Shown: positions 8,406 through 16,982, counted from the first letter of the stretch. The stretch is DNA of 39,866 bases from Streptomyces dysideae (GCF_001514305.1 NZ_KQ949089.1:171869-211734); one strand, 5' to 3'. Program-made: numbers and translations. Notes: generated by a model from the sequence alone, not told the origin.

Positions 8406-9644
8406 TCAGACGGCACTCCCCGCGCCCCACTCGCTCCACCCCATGTTCCACCCGTTGAGCCCGTTGTCCGGCGCCACCGTCTTGTCGGGGGAGTTCTTGA
8501 CGATCACCACGTCCCCGGTGATCGAGCTGTCGTAGAACCACTTGGCGACCGTGTCGCCCTTCGCGCCCTGCACGTCCGCGAGCCCGACACAGCCGTGGCT
8601 GGTGCCCTGACGCCCGAAGGGAGGGTTGCCCTTGTTGTACCAGTAGTTGCCGTGGATGAAGGTCCCCGACGTCGTCAGCCGCATCGCGTGCGGCACGTCC
8701 GGGATGTTGTACTCGCCGCCCAGGCCGACCGTCTGGCTGTTCATGCGGGTCTGTGTGAACTTCTCGGAGATGACCATCTGCCCGTTGTACGTGGAGTACT
8801 GCGCACTGCCCGCCGAGATCGGCACCGACTTGACCGTCTTGCCGTCGCGCACGACCGTCATGGTCTGCGTGTTGACGTCGACCGTGGAGACCTGCGAACG
8901 CCCGACGGTGAACGTGACCGTCTTCTTCTGCACCCCGTAGACGCCGTTGGCGCCCTCCACACCGTCCAGGTCGATCTTCATCGTGACCTTGGAGCCGGCC
9001 TTCCAGTACTCCTGGGGCCGGAAGTCGAGCCGCTGCTCACCGAACCAGTGCCCGACCACCTCCTGCCCACTGCCGGCGGTGACGCTGATGTGTGACTGCA
9101 CGGCCTTCTTGTCGCTGATCACCTTGTCGAAGTTGAACGACACCGGCATCCCGACCCCGACCGTGGTCCCGTCGTCGGGCGTGTACGTCCCGATGAAGCT
9201 GTCAGCCGAAGTCACCGTGGTGAAAATGGAGTTGGCGGCCGCCGTGCGCCCGTCCGCGTCCTTGGCGGTGGCCGATATCTCGTACTTGGTCCCGCGCTCC
9301 AACTGCTCCGCGGGCTTCCAGCTGCCTCCGTCCGTCGCGATCGCCCCGGGAACGGCCTGCCCGCTCCCCGCCACCGCCATCCTCACGTCGGTGAGCCTGC
9401 CGTCACTGACCTTCACACCGGTCGTGTTGATCGACGCCCCCGTCGATCCGTCCTTCGCCGATATGGCGATCTTCGCGGCAGACGTCTTGACGGACTCCGT
9501 CCCGCCCTTGCCGTCGTCGTTCTTGGCGTTGGCACTGCCACTACAGGCGGTGAGGGCCAGGGCGCCGACCACGAGGGCGGCACAGGCCCCCACGTCGCGC
9601 CGCGCTGCATTGTCCGGCGTTGTCACGAGCTGCTCCATGTTCAT
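8406..9644 (-). CDS. L,D-transpeptidase lipoprotein (Ig-like + YkuD)
   Basis: 412 aa from ATG 9644. The N-terminus has a lipoprotein signal with lipobox LTAC (Cys34), so the mature protein is anchored on the outer face of the membrane. It is followed by two Ig-like domains (about 60-240) and a YkuD catalytic domain with the hallmark HGNYWY then TSHGCVGL; the nucleophile is Cys352. It should form 3-3 cross-links in peptidoglycan or attach partners to it. The frame stays open upstream to 9749, but those 35 residues are not signal-like and I see no ribosome site there. A strong hairpin lies just upstream (9681-9708). It is transcribed in the same direction as the P1 peptidase but separated by 165 bp, so it may have its own promoter. 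Confidence 0.92.
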   Translation of the reverse strand: MNMEQLVTTPDNAARRDVGACAALVVGALALTACSGSANAKNDDGKGGTESVKTSAAKIAISAKDGSTGASINTTGVKVSDGRLTDVRMAVAGSGQAVPGAIATDGGSWKPAEQLERGTKYEISATAKDADGRTAAANSIFTTVTSADSFIGTYTPDDGTTVGVGMPVSFNFDKVISDKKAVQSHISVTAGSGQEVVGHWFGEQRLDFRPQEYWKAGSKVTMKIDLDGVEGANGVYGVQKKTVTFTVGRSQVSTVDVNTQTMTVVRDGKTVKSVPISAGSAQYSTYNGQMVISEKFTQTRMNSQTVGLGGEYNIPDVPHAMRLTTSGTFIHGNYWYNKGNPPFGRQGTSHGCVGLADVQGAKGDTVAKWFYDSSITGDVVIVKNSPDKTVAPDNGLNGWNMGWSEWGAGSAV

Positions 9645-9680
9645 GCGATGTGCGCGGTCCGCTCCATTCCGTGGAGAAAG

Positions 9681-9708
9681 AGGGAACCGCCCCTCGTTGG
9701 GGTTCCCT
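9681..9708 (-). promoter_or_regulatory. Hairpin/dyad upstream of L,D-transpeptidase
   Basis: AGGGAACC (9681-9688) and GGTTCCCT (9701-9708) form an inverted repeat, with CCCC/GGGG extending the stem inside around a small bulge. It lies 37-64 nt upstream of the start codon on the coding strand and is followed there by a pyrimidine-rich stretch (CTCTTTCTCC). It could be an operator or a 5'-UTR attenuator; no family match is claimed. Confidence 0.5.
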
Positions 9709-9808
9709 CCGTCGGCCATGAACACCATCACGTGACAAAACCGGGACAATCACCTGCCCGGAGGGCACCGACTGTGTCGCGCCCGCACACGCACCTGGCG
9801 CGCCCTCG

Positions 9809-10867
9809 TCACTGGCCCCCGGCTACCCCGCCCTTGGCCACCCCGCCCCCGTACAACTCCCCGTACGACGGCCACACCCCACCTGGCCCCGCCACCGACT
9901 CGGCGGCGCGCACAGCACGCACGATCGCGCGCGTCACCAAGTCCGCACCCGCCGCAAGGAGCTCGTTCAGCGCTAGGGGGTGCTCGGCGTCGAGTGGCTG
10001 AGCCCCCGTCGCCAGTGCGAACACCGTGTCCCCGTCGTGGAGCAGATGCACTGGCCGTACAGCGCGCGCGATGCCGTCGTGCGCCGTGCCGGCGAGCTTC
10101 TGCGCCTGCGCCTTCGACAGCACCGCGTCGGTGGCGACGACCGCGAGCGTGGTGTTCAGCGGGGGCGGCGCGTTCTCCGCCGCGAGTTCGGCCAGGTGCC
10201 GACGCGCGTCCTCGTGCACGCGCGCCTCTGGATAGTCCACACGCCCCTGGAACAACTCCCCGTACAGCACGCCCGTTCCCGGGTCCACCGCCGAGCCCAC
10301 AGCGTTGGCCACGACCAGCGCGCCCACTGTGATCCCCGAGTCGAGGACGGTGCTCGCCGTGCCGATCCCGCCCTTCAGCGGCCCGACCGCGGCTCCCGTG
10401 CCCGCGCCCACGCATCCCTCCGGAACACGCGCGCCGGGCTCGCTCGCCGCGGCCGTCTCGACCGCCGCCCGCCCGGTGGCCGCGTCCGGCCTGGCCCGGA
10501 AGTCGCCGCCGCGGCCCAGATCGAAGACGCAGGCCGCAGGCACGACGGGCACGACGTGAGCCGGGTCCACCCCGACACGCACCCCGCGCCCGCGCTCCTC
10601 CAGCCAGGCCATCACCCCGGACGCCGCGTCGAGCCCGTACGCGCTGCCGCCGGTCAGCACGATCGCCTCGACCCTCTGGACGAGGTTGCGCGGGTCGAGG
10701 GCGTCGGTCTCCTTGGTGCCGGGGCCGCCGCCGCGCACGTCCACGGCGGCGACAGCCCCGCCTTCAGGGGCGAGCACGACCGTGGTGCCGGTGAGCCAAC
10801 CGTCGCCGGTACGCGTCGCGTGTCCCACGCGCACGCCGGCGACGTCCGTCAGAGCGTCAACTGTCAT
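9809..10867 (-). CDS. P1/S58-family N-terminal-nucleophile peptidase (DmpA/NylC-like)
   Basis: 352 aa. It begins with the family opening MTVDALTDVAGVRVGHAT and shows GGGPGTKETD, LTGGSAYGLDAASG and VGAGTGA, all conserved in the P1 (MEROPS S58) family. These enzymes self-cleave to expose an N-terminal nucleophile and hydrolyse peptides or amides. DmpA uses Ser, while the related nylon-oligomer hydrolase NylC cleaves Asn/Thr. Here the equivalent segment is PLNTTLAVVATDA, with N238-T239, so a NylC-like Thr nucleophile is likely. No signal peptide is visible, so it is probably cytoplasmic. The physiological substrate is unknown. Confidence 0.88.
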   Translation of the reverse strand: MTVDALTDVAGVRVGHATRTGDGWLTGTTVVLAPEGGAVAAVDVRGGGPGTKETDALDPRNLVQRVEAIVLTGGSAYGLDAASGVMAWLEERGRGVRVGVDPAHVVPVVPAACVFDLGRGGDFRARPDAATGRAAVETAAASEPGARVPEGCVGAGTGAAVGPLKGGIGTASTVLDSGITVGALVVANAVGSAVDPGTGVLYGELFQGRVDYPEARVHEDARRHLAELAAENAPPPLNTTLAVVATDAVLSKAQAQKLAGTAHDGIARAVRPVHLLHDGDTVFALATGAQPLDAEHPLALNELLAAGADLVTRAIVRAVRAAESVAGPGGVWPSYGELYGGGVAKGGVAGGQ

Positions 10868-10914
10868 GGCCCCAGTCTCGTCCAGTCACCGGCGCCCGGC
10901 CCACGGCACACACA

Positions 10915-12153
10915 TCAGGAGACGGGCGCCGGCGCCTGCGTCGCGCGCTCCCGGGCGACCATGCGCGCCGTCAGCGTCACCCCGGTCGCCACTGCCAGCG
11001 CCGAGACGATGCCCGCCGCGAGCACCGCCCAGTCGCCCAGGAACGTGCAGACGATCACCAGCAGCGCCGTGGTCGGCAGCACCAGTTGCTGGGCGATGCC
11101 CACCTTGAAGTGGCGCGAGTGCAGTGCCCAGACGGTGAGCAGGTAGAGCGCGGTCGGCAGGGTCACGGCGGCCGACGCGGCCAGCGTGGAGATGTGCGCC
11201 TTGCCGACGGCCTGTTCGACCGCCACCTCCAGGCCCGCGCCGATCGCGGCCGCCGAGGCGAAGACCAGGTAGTGGCCGTAACCCCACAGGAAGGCCTGCT
11301 TGCTGGAACGCAGATGACTGTGGATGGGCACGACGAAGTAGATCCACCAGGCGGCGAAGATGATCAGCAATCCGCCCGCCGCGATCGGTACCAGTTCGCC
11401 CAGCGAGTCGTTCTCGTCGATGCCGGTCTTCACGCCGACCGTGGCAGCGGCGATGGTCTCGCCGAGCACGATGATCGTGAACAGGCCGTACCGTTCGGCG
11501 ATGTGGCGCGGATGCCAGCTCGTGGGATGGTCCTTCTCCGCGTACAGAGGCACGCACAACTCGAGGAGCGCCATCACCAGGAACACCCACGGCCTGGCGC
11601 CCTCGGGCAGCAACAGCAGCCCCAGCCAGCCGATCTGGCAGGCCAGCACGCCACCGGCGTACCGCCGGGCCATCGTTCTCTCCGGGCCCTCGCTCGACCG
11701 TGCCGCGCGCAGCCACTGCGCCGTCATGGCGACCCGCATGATCGCGTAGCCCAGCCACACGGCCAGGAACTCGTGGTCCTCGAACGCCCGGGACACCCCG
11801 GCCGCGAGGACCAGCACACCGGCGATCTGTATCAGGGTGACGACCCGGTAGAGGACATCGTCGTTGTCGTACGCCGAGGCGAACCAGGTGAAGTTCATCC
11901 AGGCCCACCAGATGGCGAAGAAGACCATCGCGTAGTTGAGGATCCCCTCGCCCGCGTGTCCCTCGGCGACGGCGTGCACCAGTTGGATGCCCGCCTGGGC
12001 GATGGCCACGACGAAACACAGGTCGAAGAACAGTTCCAGCGGCGTGGCGGCCCGGTGCGTATCGTCGCGGCCACGGGCCGTGAGTCTGCGCAGAGGGCCT
12101 TGGCTGTCGGGGGCGCCGGGAGAGGCCGGTGCGGGAGTCGAACTGGACGTCAT
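10915..12153 (-). CDS. LtrA-family (low temperature requirement A) membrane protein
   Basis: 412 aa from ATG 12153. The family start is clear after a short acidic/Pro-rich head: TPLELFFDLCFVVAIAQA, then FAIWWAWMNFTWFASAYDNDD, then RYGLFTIIVLGETIAAA, with about 10 hydrophobic helices in total. LtrA proteins are integral membrane proteins of unknown biochemical role, first linked to cold growth in Listeria. The reading frame continues open far upstream, but that is an antisense artefact of the pfl region. The start could also be ATG 12198 (15 residues longer). It is divergent from pflB; the Rex operator at 12188-12205 lies only 35 bp upstream of this start, so it may be part of the same redox response. 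Confidence 0.88.
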   Translation of the reverse strand: MTSSSTPAPASPGAPDSQGPLRRLTARGRDDTHRAATPLELFFDLCFVVAIAQAGIQLVHAVAEGHAGEGILNYAMVFFAIWWAWMNFTWFASAYDNDDVLYRVVTLIQIAGVLVLAAGVSRAFEDHEFLAVWLGYAIMRVAMTAQWLRAARSSEGPERTMARRYAGGVLACQIGWLGLLLLPEGARPWVFLVMALLELCVPLYAEKDHPTSWHPRHIAERYGLFTIIVLGETIAAATVGVKTGIDENDSLGELVPIAAGGLLIIFAAWWIYFVVPIHSHLRSSKQAFLWGYGHYLVFASAAAIGAGLEVAVEQAVGKAHISTLAASAAVTLPTALYLLTVWALHSRHFKVGIAQQLVLPTTALLVIVCTFLGDWAVLAAGIVSALAVATGVTLTARMVARERATQAPAPVS

Positions 12154-12187
12154 GAGTCCAAGCACACCAGATAGGGCCCGGAATTTC

Positions 12188-12205
12188 TTGTGAAGCATTT
12201 CACGA
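12188..12205. promoter_or_regulatory. Rex operator (ROP) between ltrA-like gene and pflB
   Basis: TTGTGAAGCATTTCACGA. The Rex consensus is TTGTGAANNNNTTCACAA; only the next-to-last base differs. Rex is the NADH/NAD+ sensing repressor of fermentative and respiratory genes in Streptomyces and other Gram-positives. The site lies in the divergent intergenic region, 35 bp from the LtrA start and 177 bp from the pfl start. It could therefore control either or both. The match is seen directly; binding is inferred. Confidence 0.8.
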
Positions 12206-12266
12206 GTGCGTTGAGGTGCAAGGAGCTCACGAAAAGACCAGGTCGGACGGCCTGGGTAGGACTCTG

Positions 12267-12294
12267 ATCGATTATCGATAGGACCTTTGGACCC
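12267..12294. promoter_or_regulatory. Double dyad in pfl upstream region (ATCGAT repeat and GGACC dyad)
   Basis: ATCGATTATCGAT (12267-12279) is followed directly by AGGACCTTTGGACCC (12280-12294), an imperfect GG-CC palindrome with a 3-nt centre. The second resembles in general shape the GGnCC-type palindromes bound by DosR/DevR/OsdR hypoxia regulators, but I am recalling that consensus only loosely. It lies 87 bp upstream of the pfl start, where an activator or repressor site would be expected. Confidence 0.35.
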
Positions 12295-12381
12295 GCATCG
12301 GGGACCAATGCGGCGCCCCGGAGCGCTGTCACGGGCGTGCAATGGATCCGAACCGACGAAGCGATGCGGAAGGTGCGGGCC

Positions 12382-14682
12382 ATGACTGCCACTCCTGCGG
12401 AACCCACGACCGTCATTCCTGCCGCGGCGGCGACGGCGCCCGATGCGCCGGCGCGAGAGGACGCCTGGGAGGGCTTCCGGGGCGGTCTGTGGCGCGACGC
12501 CATCGACGTCCGCGACTTCGTCCAGCGCAACTACACCCCCTACGAGGGGGACGGAGCCTTCCTCGCAGGCCCCACGGAGCGCACCACCAAGGTCTGGAAC
12601 AAGCTCGTCGCGATGTTCCCGACGGAGATCGAACGCGGCATCTACGCCGTCGACGTCAAGACCCCGTCCCGCATCGACGCCTTCGCCCCCGGTTACATCG
12701 ACCGCGACCTCGACCTCATCGTCGGCCTGCAGACCGACGCCCCGCTCAAGCGCGCCATCATGCCCAACGGCGGCTGGCGCATGGTCGAGAGCGCCCTGTC
12801 CGCCTACGGGTACGAGGCCGACCCTGCCGTCCGGGAGATCTACACCAGGCTCCGCAGGACCCACAACGACGGCGTCTTCGACGCCTACACCCCAGAGATC
12901 CGCGCCTGCCGCTCCTCCGGCATCATCACCGGCCTGCCCGACGCCTACGGCCGCGGCCGCATCATCGGCGACTACCGCCGCGTCGCCCTCTACGGCGTCG
13001 ACCGGCTGATCGTCGACAAGCGAGCGGACAGAGCGGCACTCGAAGTCGAGTGGCCGAGCAGCGAGGTCATTCAGGAACGCGAGGAAGTCGCCGAGCAGAT
13101 CCGCGCGCTCGAAGAGCTCAAGGCCATGGCCCTCTCCTACGGCTTCGACATCTCCGGCCCCGCCCGCACCGGCCACGAGGCCGTCCAGTGGCTCTACTTC
13201 GCCTACCTCGCCGCCGTCAAGGAACAGAACGGCGCCGCCATGTCGATCGGCCGCATCGACGCCTTCCTGGACATCTACCTCCAGCGGGACATCGAGGCCG
13301 GCCGTCTGACCGAGTCCGAGTCCCAGGAACTCGTCGACGACTTCGTCATCAAGCTGCGCATCGTGCGCTTCCTGCGCACCCCCGAGTACAACGAGCTCTA
13401 CTCCGGCGACCCCACCTGGGTCACCTGGTCCATGGGTGGCATCGGCGACGACGGGCGCCCCCTGGTCACCCGCACCACCTTCCGCGCGCTGAACACCCTC
13501 TACAACCTCGGTCCCGCCCCCGAACCCAACCTCACCGTCTTCTGGTCCCCGCGCCTGCCCGACGCCTTCAAGAAGTACGCCGCCCAGGTCGCCATCGACA
13601 CCAGCGCCCTGCAGTTCGAGTCCGACGAACTGATGCGCCCCAAGTACGGCGACGACACCGCCATCGCCTGCTGCGTCTCCGCGATGGCCATGGGCAAGCA
13701 GATGCAGTTCTTCGGCGCGCGCGTCAACGTCGCCAAGGCCCTGCTGTACGCCATCAACGGCGGCCGCGACGAGGTCTCCGGCCAGACGGTCGTCGAGGGC
13801 CTCGAGCCGATCACCGACGAGTACCTCGACTGCGACACCGTCCTCACGCGCTACGACGCCATGCTCGACTGGCTCGCCAAGACGTACGTCCACGCACTCA
13901 ACGTCATCCACTACATGCACGACAAGTACGCCTACGAGCGCCTGGAGATGGCCCTGCACGACCGGGCGATCCTGCGCACCATGGCCTGCGGTATCGCCGG
14001 CCTGTCGGTCGCCGCCGACTCCCTCTCGGCCATCCAGCACGCACGCGTGAAGGTGATCCGGGACGAGACCGGCCTCGCCGTCGACTACGTCGTCGAGGGC
14101 GACTACCCGGCGTACGGCAACAACGACGACCGGGCCGACGACCTCGCGTGCCGGATCGTCCACGACTTCATGCAGAAGGTCCGCCGTCACCCGACGTACC
14201 GCGACGCCGTGCACACCCAGTCGGTCCTGACGATCACCTCGAACGTCGTCTACGGCAAGAAGACCGGCAACACGCCCGACGGCCGCCGCGCCGGCACCCC
14301 CTTCGCGCCCGGCGCCAACCCCATGAACGGCCGCGACGAACACGGATACATCGCCTCGGCGCTCTCCGTCGCCAAACTCCCGTACGACGACGCGGAGGAC
14401 GGCATCTCGCTGACCAACACGATCACCCCGGACGCTCTCGGCCGTACCCCCGAGGAGCGCGTCACCAACCTCTCGGGCGTCCTGGACGGCTACATGGCCA
14501 GCGACGGCTTCCACATGAACGTCAACGTCCTCGACCGGGCGACCCTTCAGGACGCGATGGAGCACCCCGCGAAGTACCCGCAGCTGACCATCCGGGTCTC
14601 CGGCTACGCGGTCAACTTCATCCGCCTCACGCGCGAGCAGCAGCTCGACGTCATCAACCGCACCTTCCACGGCGCGCTGTGA
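12382..14682 (+). CDS. pflB: Pyruvate formate-lyase (formate acetyltransferase)
   Basis: 766 aa from ATG 12382, chosen because GGAAGG sits 8 nt upstream; ATG 12337 and 12364 lie further upstream in frame. It converts pyruvate plus CoA to acetyl-CoA and formate without oxygen. The adjacent active-site cysteines are C430-C431 (AIACCVSAMAMGK) and the glycyl-radical loop is RVSGYAV with G741, followed by NFIRLTREQQLDVINRTFHG. All catalytic residues are present and the length is normal. The glycyl radical is destroyed by oxygen, so finding it intact in an aerobic actinomycete implies use under oxygen limitation. The activase gene follows after 12 bp. Upstream are a Rex operator and a second dyad. 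Confidence 0.96.
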   Translation: MTATPAEPTTVIPAAAATAPDAPAREDAWEGFRGGLWRDAIDVRDFVQRNYTPYEGDGAFLAGPTERTTKVWNKLVAMFPTEIERGIYAVDVKTPSRIDAFAPGYIDRDLDLIVGLQTDAPLKRAIMPNGGWRMVESALSAYGYEADPAVREIYTRLRRTHNDGVFDAYTPEIRACRSSGIITGLPDAYGRGRIIGDYRRVALYGVDRLIVDKRADRAALEVEWPSSEVIQEREEVAEQIRALEELKAMALSYGFDISGPARTGHEAVQWLYFAYLAAVKEQNGAAMSIGRIDAFLDIYLQRDIEAGRLTESESQELVDDFVIKLRIVRFLRTPEYNELYSGDPTWVTWSMGGIGDDGRPLVTRTTFRALNTLYNLGPAPEPNLTVFWSPRLPDAFKKYAAQVAIDTSALQFESDELMRPKYGDDTAIACCVSAMAMGKQMQFFGARVNVAKALLYAINGGRDEVSGQTVVEGLEPITDEYLDCDTVLTRYDAMLDWLAKTYVHALNVIHYMHDKYAYERLEMALHDRAILRTMACGIAGLSVAADSLSAIQHARVKVIRDETGLAVDYVVEGDYPAYGNNDDRADDLACRIVHDFMQKVRRHPTYRDAVHTQSVLTITSNVVYGKKTGNTPDGRRAGTPFAPGANPMNGRDEHGYIASALSVAKLPYDDAEDGISLTNTITPDALGRTPEERVTNLSGVLDGYMASDGFHMNVNVLDRATLQDAMEHPAKYPQLTIRVSGYAVNFIRLTREQQLDVINRTFHGAL

Positions 14683-14694
14683 CGGTGACGGACG

Positions 14695-15516
14695 ATGACC
14701 GCGCTTCTTCCGCCCGCGCCGGCCACGCCGGCGCGGGCCCCCGCCGCCACCCCGGCCACCCCTGCCGCCGCGGCGACCCGTCGCCCTGCCGTGGGGTCGG
14801 TCCACTCCTGGGACCTGTCGACGGGCGTCGACGGGCCCGGCACCCGCTTCGTCACCTTCCTCTCCGGCTGCCCGCTGACCTGCCTGTACTGCCACAACCC
14901 CGACACCTGGCGGATGCGCGACGGCAAGCGCACCACGGCCGACGAGATCGTCACCGAGGCCCGCAAGTACACGCGGTTCATCGCGGCCGCGGGCGGCGGC
15001 GCCACCGTCAGCGGGGGAGAGCCCCTCCTCCAGCCCGTGTTCACCGGCGAGTTGCTGCACCGCTTCAAGCACGAACTCGGCCTGCACACCGCCCTGGACA
15101 CCTCGGGCTTCCTCGGCGTGCGCGCCACCGACGCCCTGCTGCGCGACACCGACCTGGTCCTGCTCGACATCAAGTCCTGGGACCGCGCGACCTACCGCAA
15201 GCTCACCGGCCGCCCGCTGGAGCCCACCCTCGGCTTCGCCCGGCGCCTCGCCGATCTCGGAAAGGAGGTCCACGTCCGCTTCGTGCTCGTACCCGGCCTC
15301 ACCGACGACCCGGCCAACATCGAGGGCGTCGCCGCCTTCGCGGCCTCCCTCGGCAACGTCACACGCGTCGACGTCCTGCCCTTCCACAAGCTGGGCGAGG
15401 CCAAGTGGCAGGCTCTCGGCCGCCCCTTCCTCCTCCACGGCACGCCCTGCCCGACCCCCGGGCAGACCGCCCTCGCCAGGGCCGCCTTCACGGCGCACGG
15501 CCTGCACGCGGTGTGA
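14695..15516 (+). CDS. pflA: Pyruvate formate-lyase activating enzyme (radical SAM)
   Basis: 273 aa. It generates the glycyl radical on PflB with S-adenosylmethionine and a [4Fe-4S] cluster. The radical-SAM motif CPLTCLYCHN (C59, C63, C66) follows the family lead-in SWDLSTGVDGPGTRFVTF. GGATVSGGEPLLQP is the SAM-binding GGE motif, and DIKSWD is also family-typical. The first about 32 residues are an Ala/Pro/Thr-rich extension not usual in E. coli PflA; the real start may be internal. It is 12 bp downstream of pflB and surely co-transcribed with it. Confidence 0.95.
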   Translation: MTALLPPAPATPARAPAATPATPAAAATRRPAVGSVHSWDLSTGVDGPGTRFVTFLSGCPLTCLYCHNPDTWRMRDGKRTTADEIVTEARKYTRFIAAAGGGATVSGGEPLLQPVFTGELLHRFKHELGLHTALDTSGFLGVRATDALLRDTDLVLLDIKSWDRATYRKLTGRPLEPTLGFARRLADLGKEVHVRFVLVPGLTDDPANIEGVAAFAASLGNVTRVDVLPFHKLGEAKWQALGRPFLLHGTPCPTPGQTALARAAFTAHGLHAV

Positions 15517-15571
15517 GTCCCCGGTACTGCGGCCGGGACGCCGCTCGCCCCCGGGGCCGTACCCTGGACGC

Positions 15572-15754
15572 ATGAGCACCGCCCCCGACCCCGAGCCACG
15601 CGACCCGAAGGCCGCGCTGGTCTTCGACGACCCGCTGGACCAGCAGTCCTCGGACGACACGGACCGCGGATGGGGCGAGCGGCCCGGCACCTCCGGCGAC
15701 AGCGCGGCCGACCTCAAGCGCTTCCTCGACGAGAAGCCGCCCCACCACATCTGA
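15572..15754 (+). CDS. Small acidic conserved protein, function unknown
   Basis: 60 aa, soluble, acidic, with a C-terminal patch DSAADLKRFLDEKPPHH. The ATG is preceded by GTACCCTGGACGC, in which TACCCT would be a -10 element placed 12 nt before the ATG, so the transcript may be leaderless. I recognise it only as the kind of short conserved ORF found in Streptomyces, with no assigned function. It is convergent with mscL. Confidence 0.6.
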   Translation: MSTAPDPEPRDPKAALVFDDPLDQQSSDDTDRGWGERPGTSGDSAADLKRFLDEKPPHHI

Positions 15755-15767
15755 GCCCGACGGGCCA

Positions 15768-15791
15768 CCGCCCGCCAGGCCCAGCGGGCGG
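15768..15791. terminator. Bidirectional terminator between small ORF and mscL
   Basis: CCGCCCGC (15768-15775) pairs with GCGGGCGG (15784-15791) around an 8-nt loop, in the 43-bp gap between two convergent genes. Confidence 0.6.
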
Positions 15792-15797
15792 CCGCCG

Positions 15798-16256
15798 CTA
15801 CCGCTCGCTGTGCCCGGAACCGCGCTGAGCGACCAGCGCGTCGCGGATCTCCTTCAGCACCTCCAGCTCGGTCACCTCTATGACCTCCTGCGTGCCCTCC
15901 CGCGCCTTCCTGCGGGCCTCCTGCCGCGCCAGGTACTTCGACATCGGCAGGACCATCAGGAAGTACACGACGGCTGCGGTGATCACGAACTGGAGCGTCG
16001 CGCCGAGGACCGAGCCCCACAGGATCTGGATGCCCTCCTCGCCCTCGCACGTCTCGCTCAGACAGGAGCTGTAGCTGTCGAGGCTCTGGGTCCCGATCGC
16101 TCCGACGAGCGGGTTGATGATCCCCTTCACCACCGAGTTGACGATGTTGGTGAAGGCGGCCCCGATGACCACCGCTACTGCCAGGTCGACGACGTTCCCG
16201 CGCATCAGGAAGGCCTTGAAGCCCTCCCAGACGCTCGGCTTCTTCTTCTCGCTCAC
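15798..16256 (-). CDS. mscL: Large-conductance mechanosensitive channel
   Basis: 152 aa from GTG 16256, which has GGAGAGG about 10 nt upstream; an ATG 24 nt earlier gives a non-family N-terminus. N-terminal helix VWEGFKAFLMRGNVVDLAVA leads into TM1 (VVIGAAFTNIVNSVVKG), a periplasm-side loop with two cysteines (SSCLSETCEGEE), TM2 (LQFVITAAVVYFLMVLP) and a basic cytoplasmic helix. It forms a pentameric emergency release pore opened by membrane tension during hypo-osmotic shock. The C-terminal extension (about 25 residues past the usual helix) is acidic. Confidence 0.96.
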   Translation of the reverse strand: MSEKKKPSVWEGFKAFLMRGNVVDLAVAVVIGAAFTNIVNSVVKGIINPLVGAIGTQSLDSYSSCLSETCEGEEGIQILWGSVLGATLQFVITAAVVYFLMVLPMSKYLARQEARRKAREGTQEVIEVTELEVLKEIRDALVAQRGSGHSER

Positions 16257-16394
16257 CGCGGAGCCTCTCCTCGCACACACAGGTTGTGGAACAAACAGCT
16301 CCGCAACCTACGTGAGGGCGAGGCAACCTTGTCCAATGGGGTAGCTCCCACAAGCGACTTGACAGGGTATTGCGCACGATACGCACCACGTGGC

Positions 16395-16982
16395 TCAGCA
16401 CAGCGTCACCGCCAGCCGTGCCGTCGCGCTCGCGCCCGCGAGGCGCGCCGCGGTGGAACGCGGCACCGAGAGCACGACCAGTGCCCCGTTCTCGGCCGCT
16501 TCGTCCAGGGGCTCCGGCACCTTCGTCACCCGCGCCCCGCGCGCGACCACGCGCGCGTCGCCGCCCGTCGCGGTCTCCGCGGCGGCGATCACGTCGACCC
16601 GGTCGCCGGGGCTCAGCAGCCGGACGGTGGCTCCGTCGGCGATCCGCACCGGCGCGGACACGATCTCGACGGCGCGGTGCTCGCGTACCGGCTCGGCCAC
16701 CGGACGCCCGCGCGTCCGCTCAGCGTCCCGCGGGCCCGCGGCCACGAGCGCGGCCGCGGTGACGGCGAGCCCGGCCGCCAGGGCCCGCCTCCGATGCCGT
16801 ACGAGCCGGCGCAGCTGATACCGCCCGCCCCGTACCCGCACGGGAGCGAAGTGCGGCACCCCGCACGTGGCGGGAGCATCGGTGCCCGGCGGGCGTGGAG
16901 AAGAGGAAGGGACGGGAGAGGACGACGGAGCGAAGGACACGTGGACCACCACCTGCGACGAGAGAACGGCTTGCGAGGCCAC
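16395..16982 (-). CDS. SAF/CpaB(RcpC)-like membrane-anchored protein
   Basis: Up to 195 aa from GTG 16982; the start is uncertain and GTG 16940 is an alternative. After a Pro/Ser-rich head there is a basic stretch (YQLRRLVRHRRRALAAG) and one TM helix (LAVTAAALVAAG) at about 68-80. The external domain has the pattern of SAF/RcpC domains of Flp-pilus assembly proteins: LLSPGDRVDVIAAAET, ARVVARGARVTKVPEP, ALVVLSVPRSTAARLAGASA. There is no pilus gene nearby, so the role is unclear; it may be an orphan envelope protein. Confidence 0.72.
   Translation of the reverse strand: MASQAVLSSQVVVHVSFAPSSSPVPSSSPRPPGTDAPATCGVPHFAPVRVRGGRYQLRRLVRHRRRALAAGLAVTAAALVAAGPRDAERTRGRPVAEPVREHRAVEIVSAPVRIADGATVRLLSPGDRVDVIAAAETATGGDARVVARGARVTKVPEPLDEAAENGALVVLSVPRSTAARLAGASATARLAVTLC

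Noticed and set aside
12153..16401. Apparent huge N-terminal extension of the LtrA-like protein on the minus strand
   Set aside because: The open frame runs antisense through pflB, pflA and over mscL; only the part from 12153 downward shows LtrA sequence.
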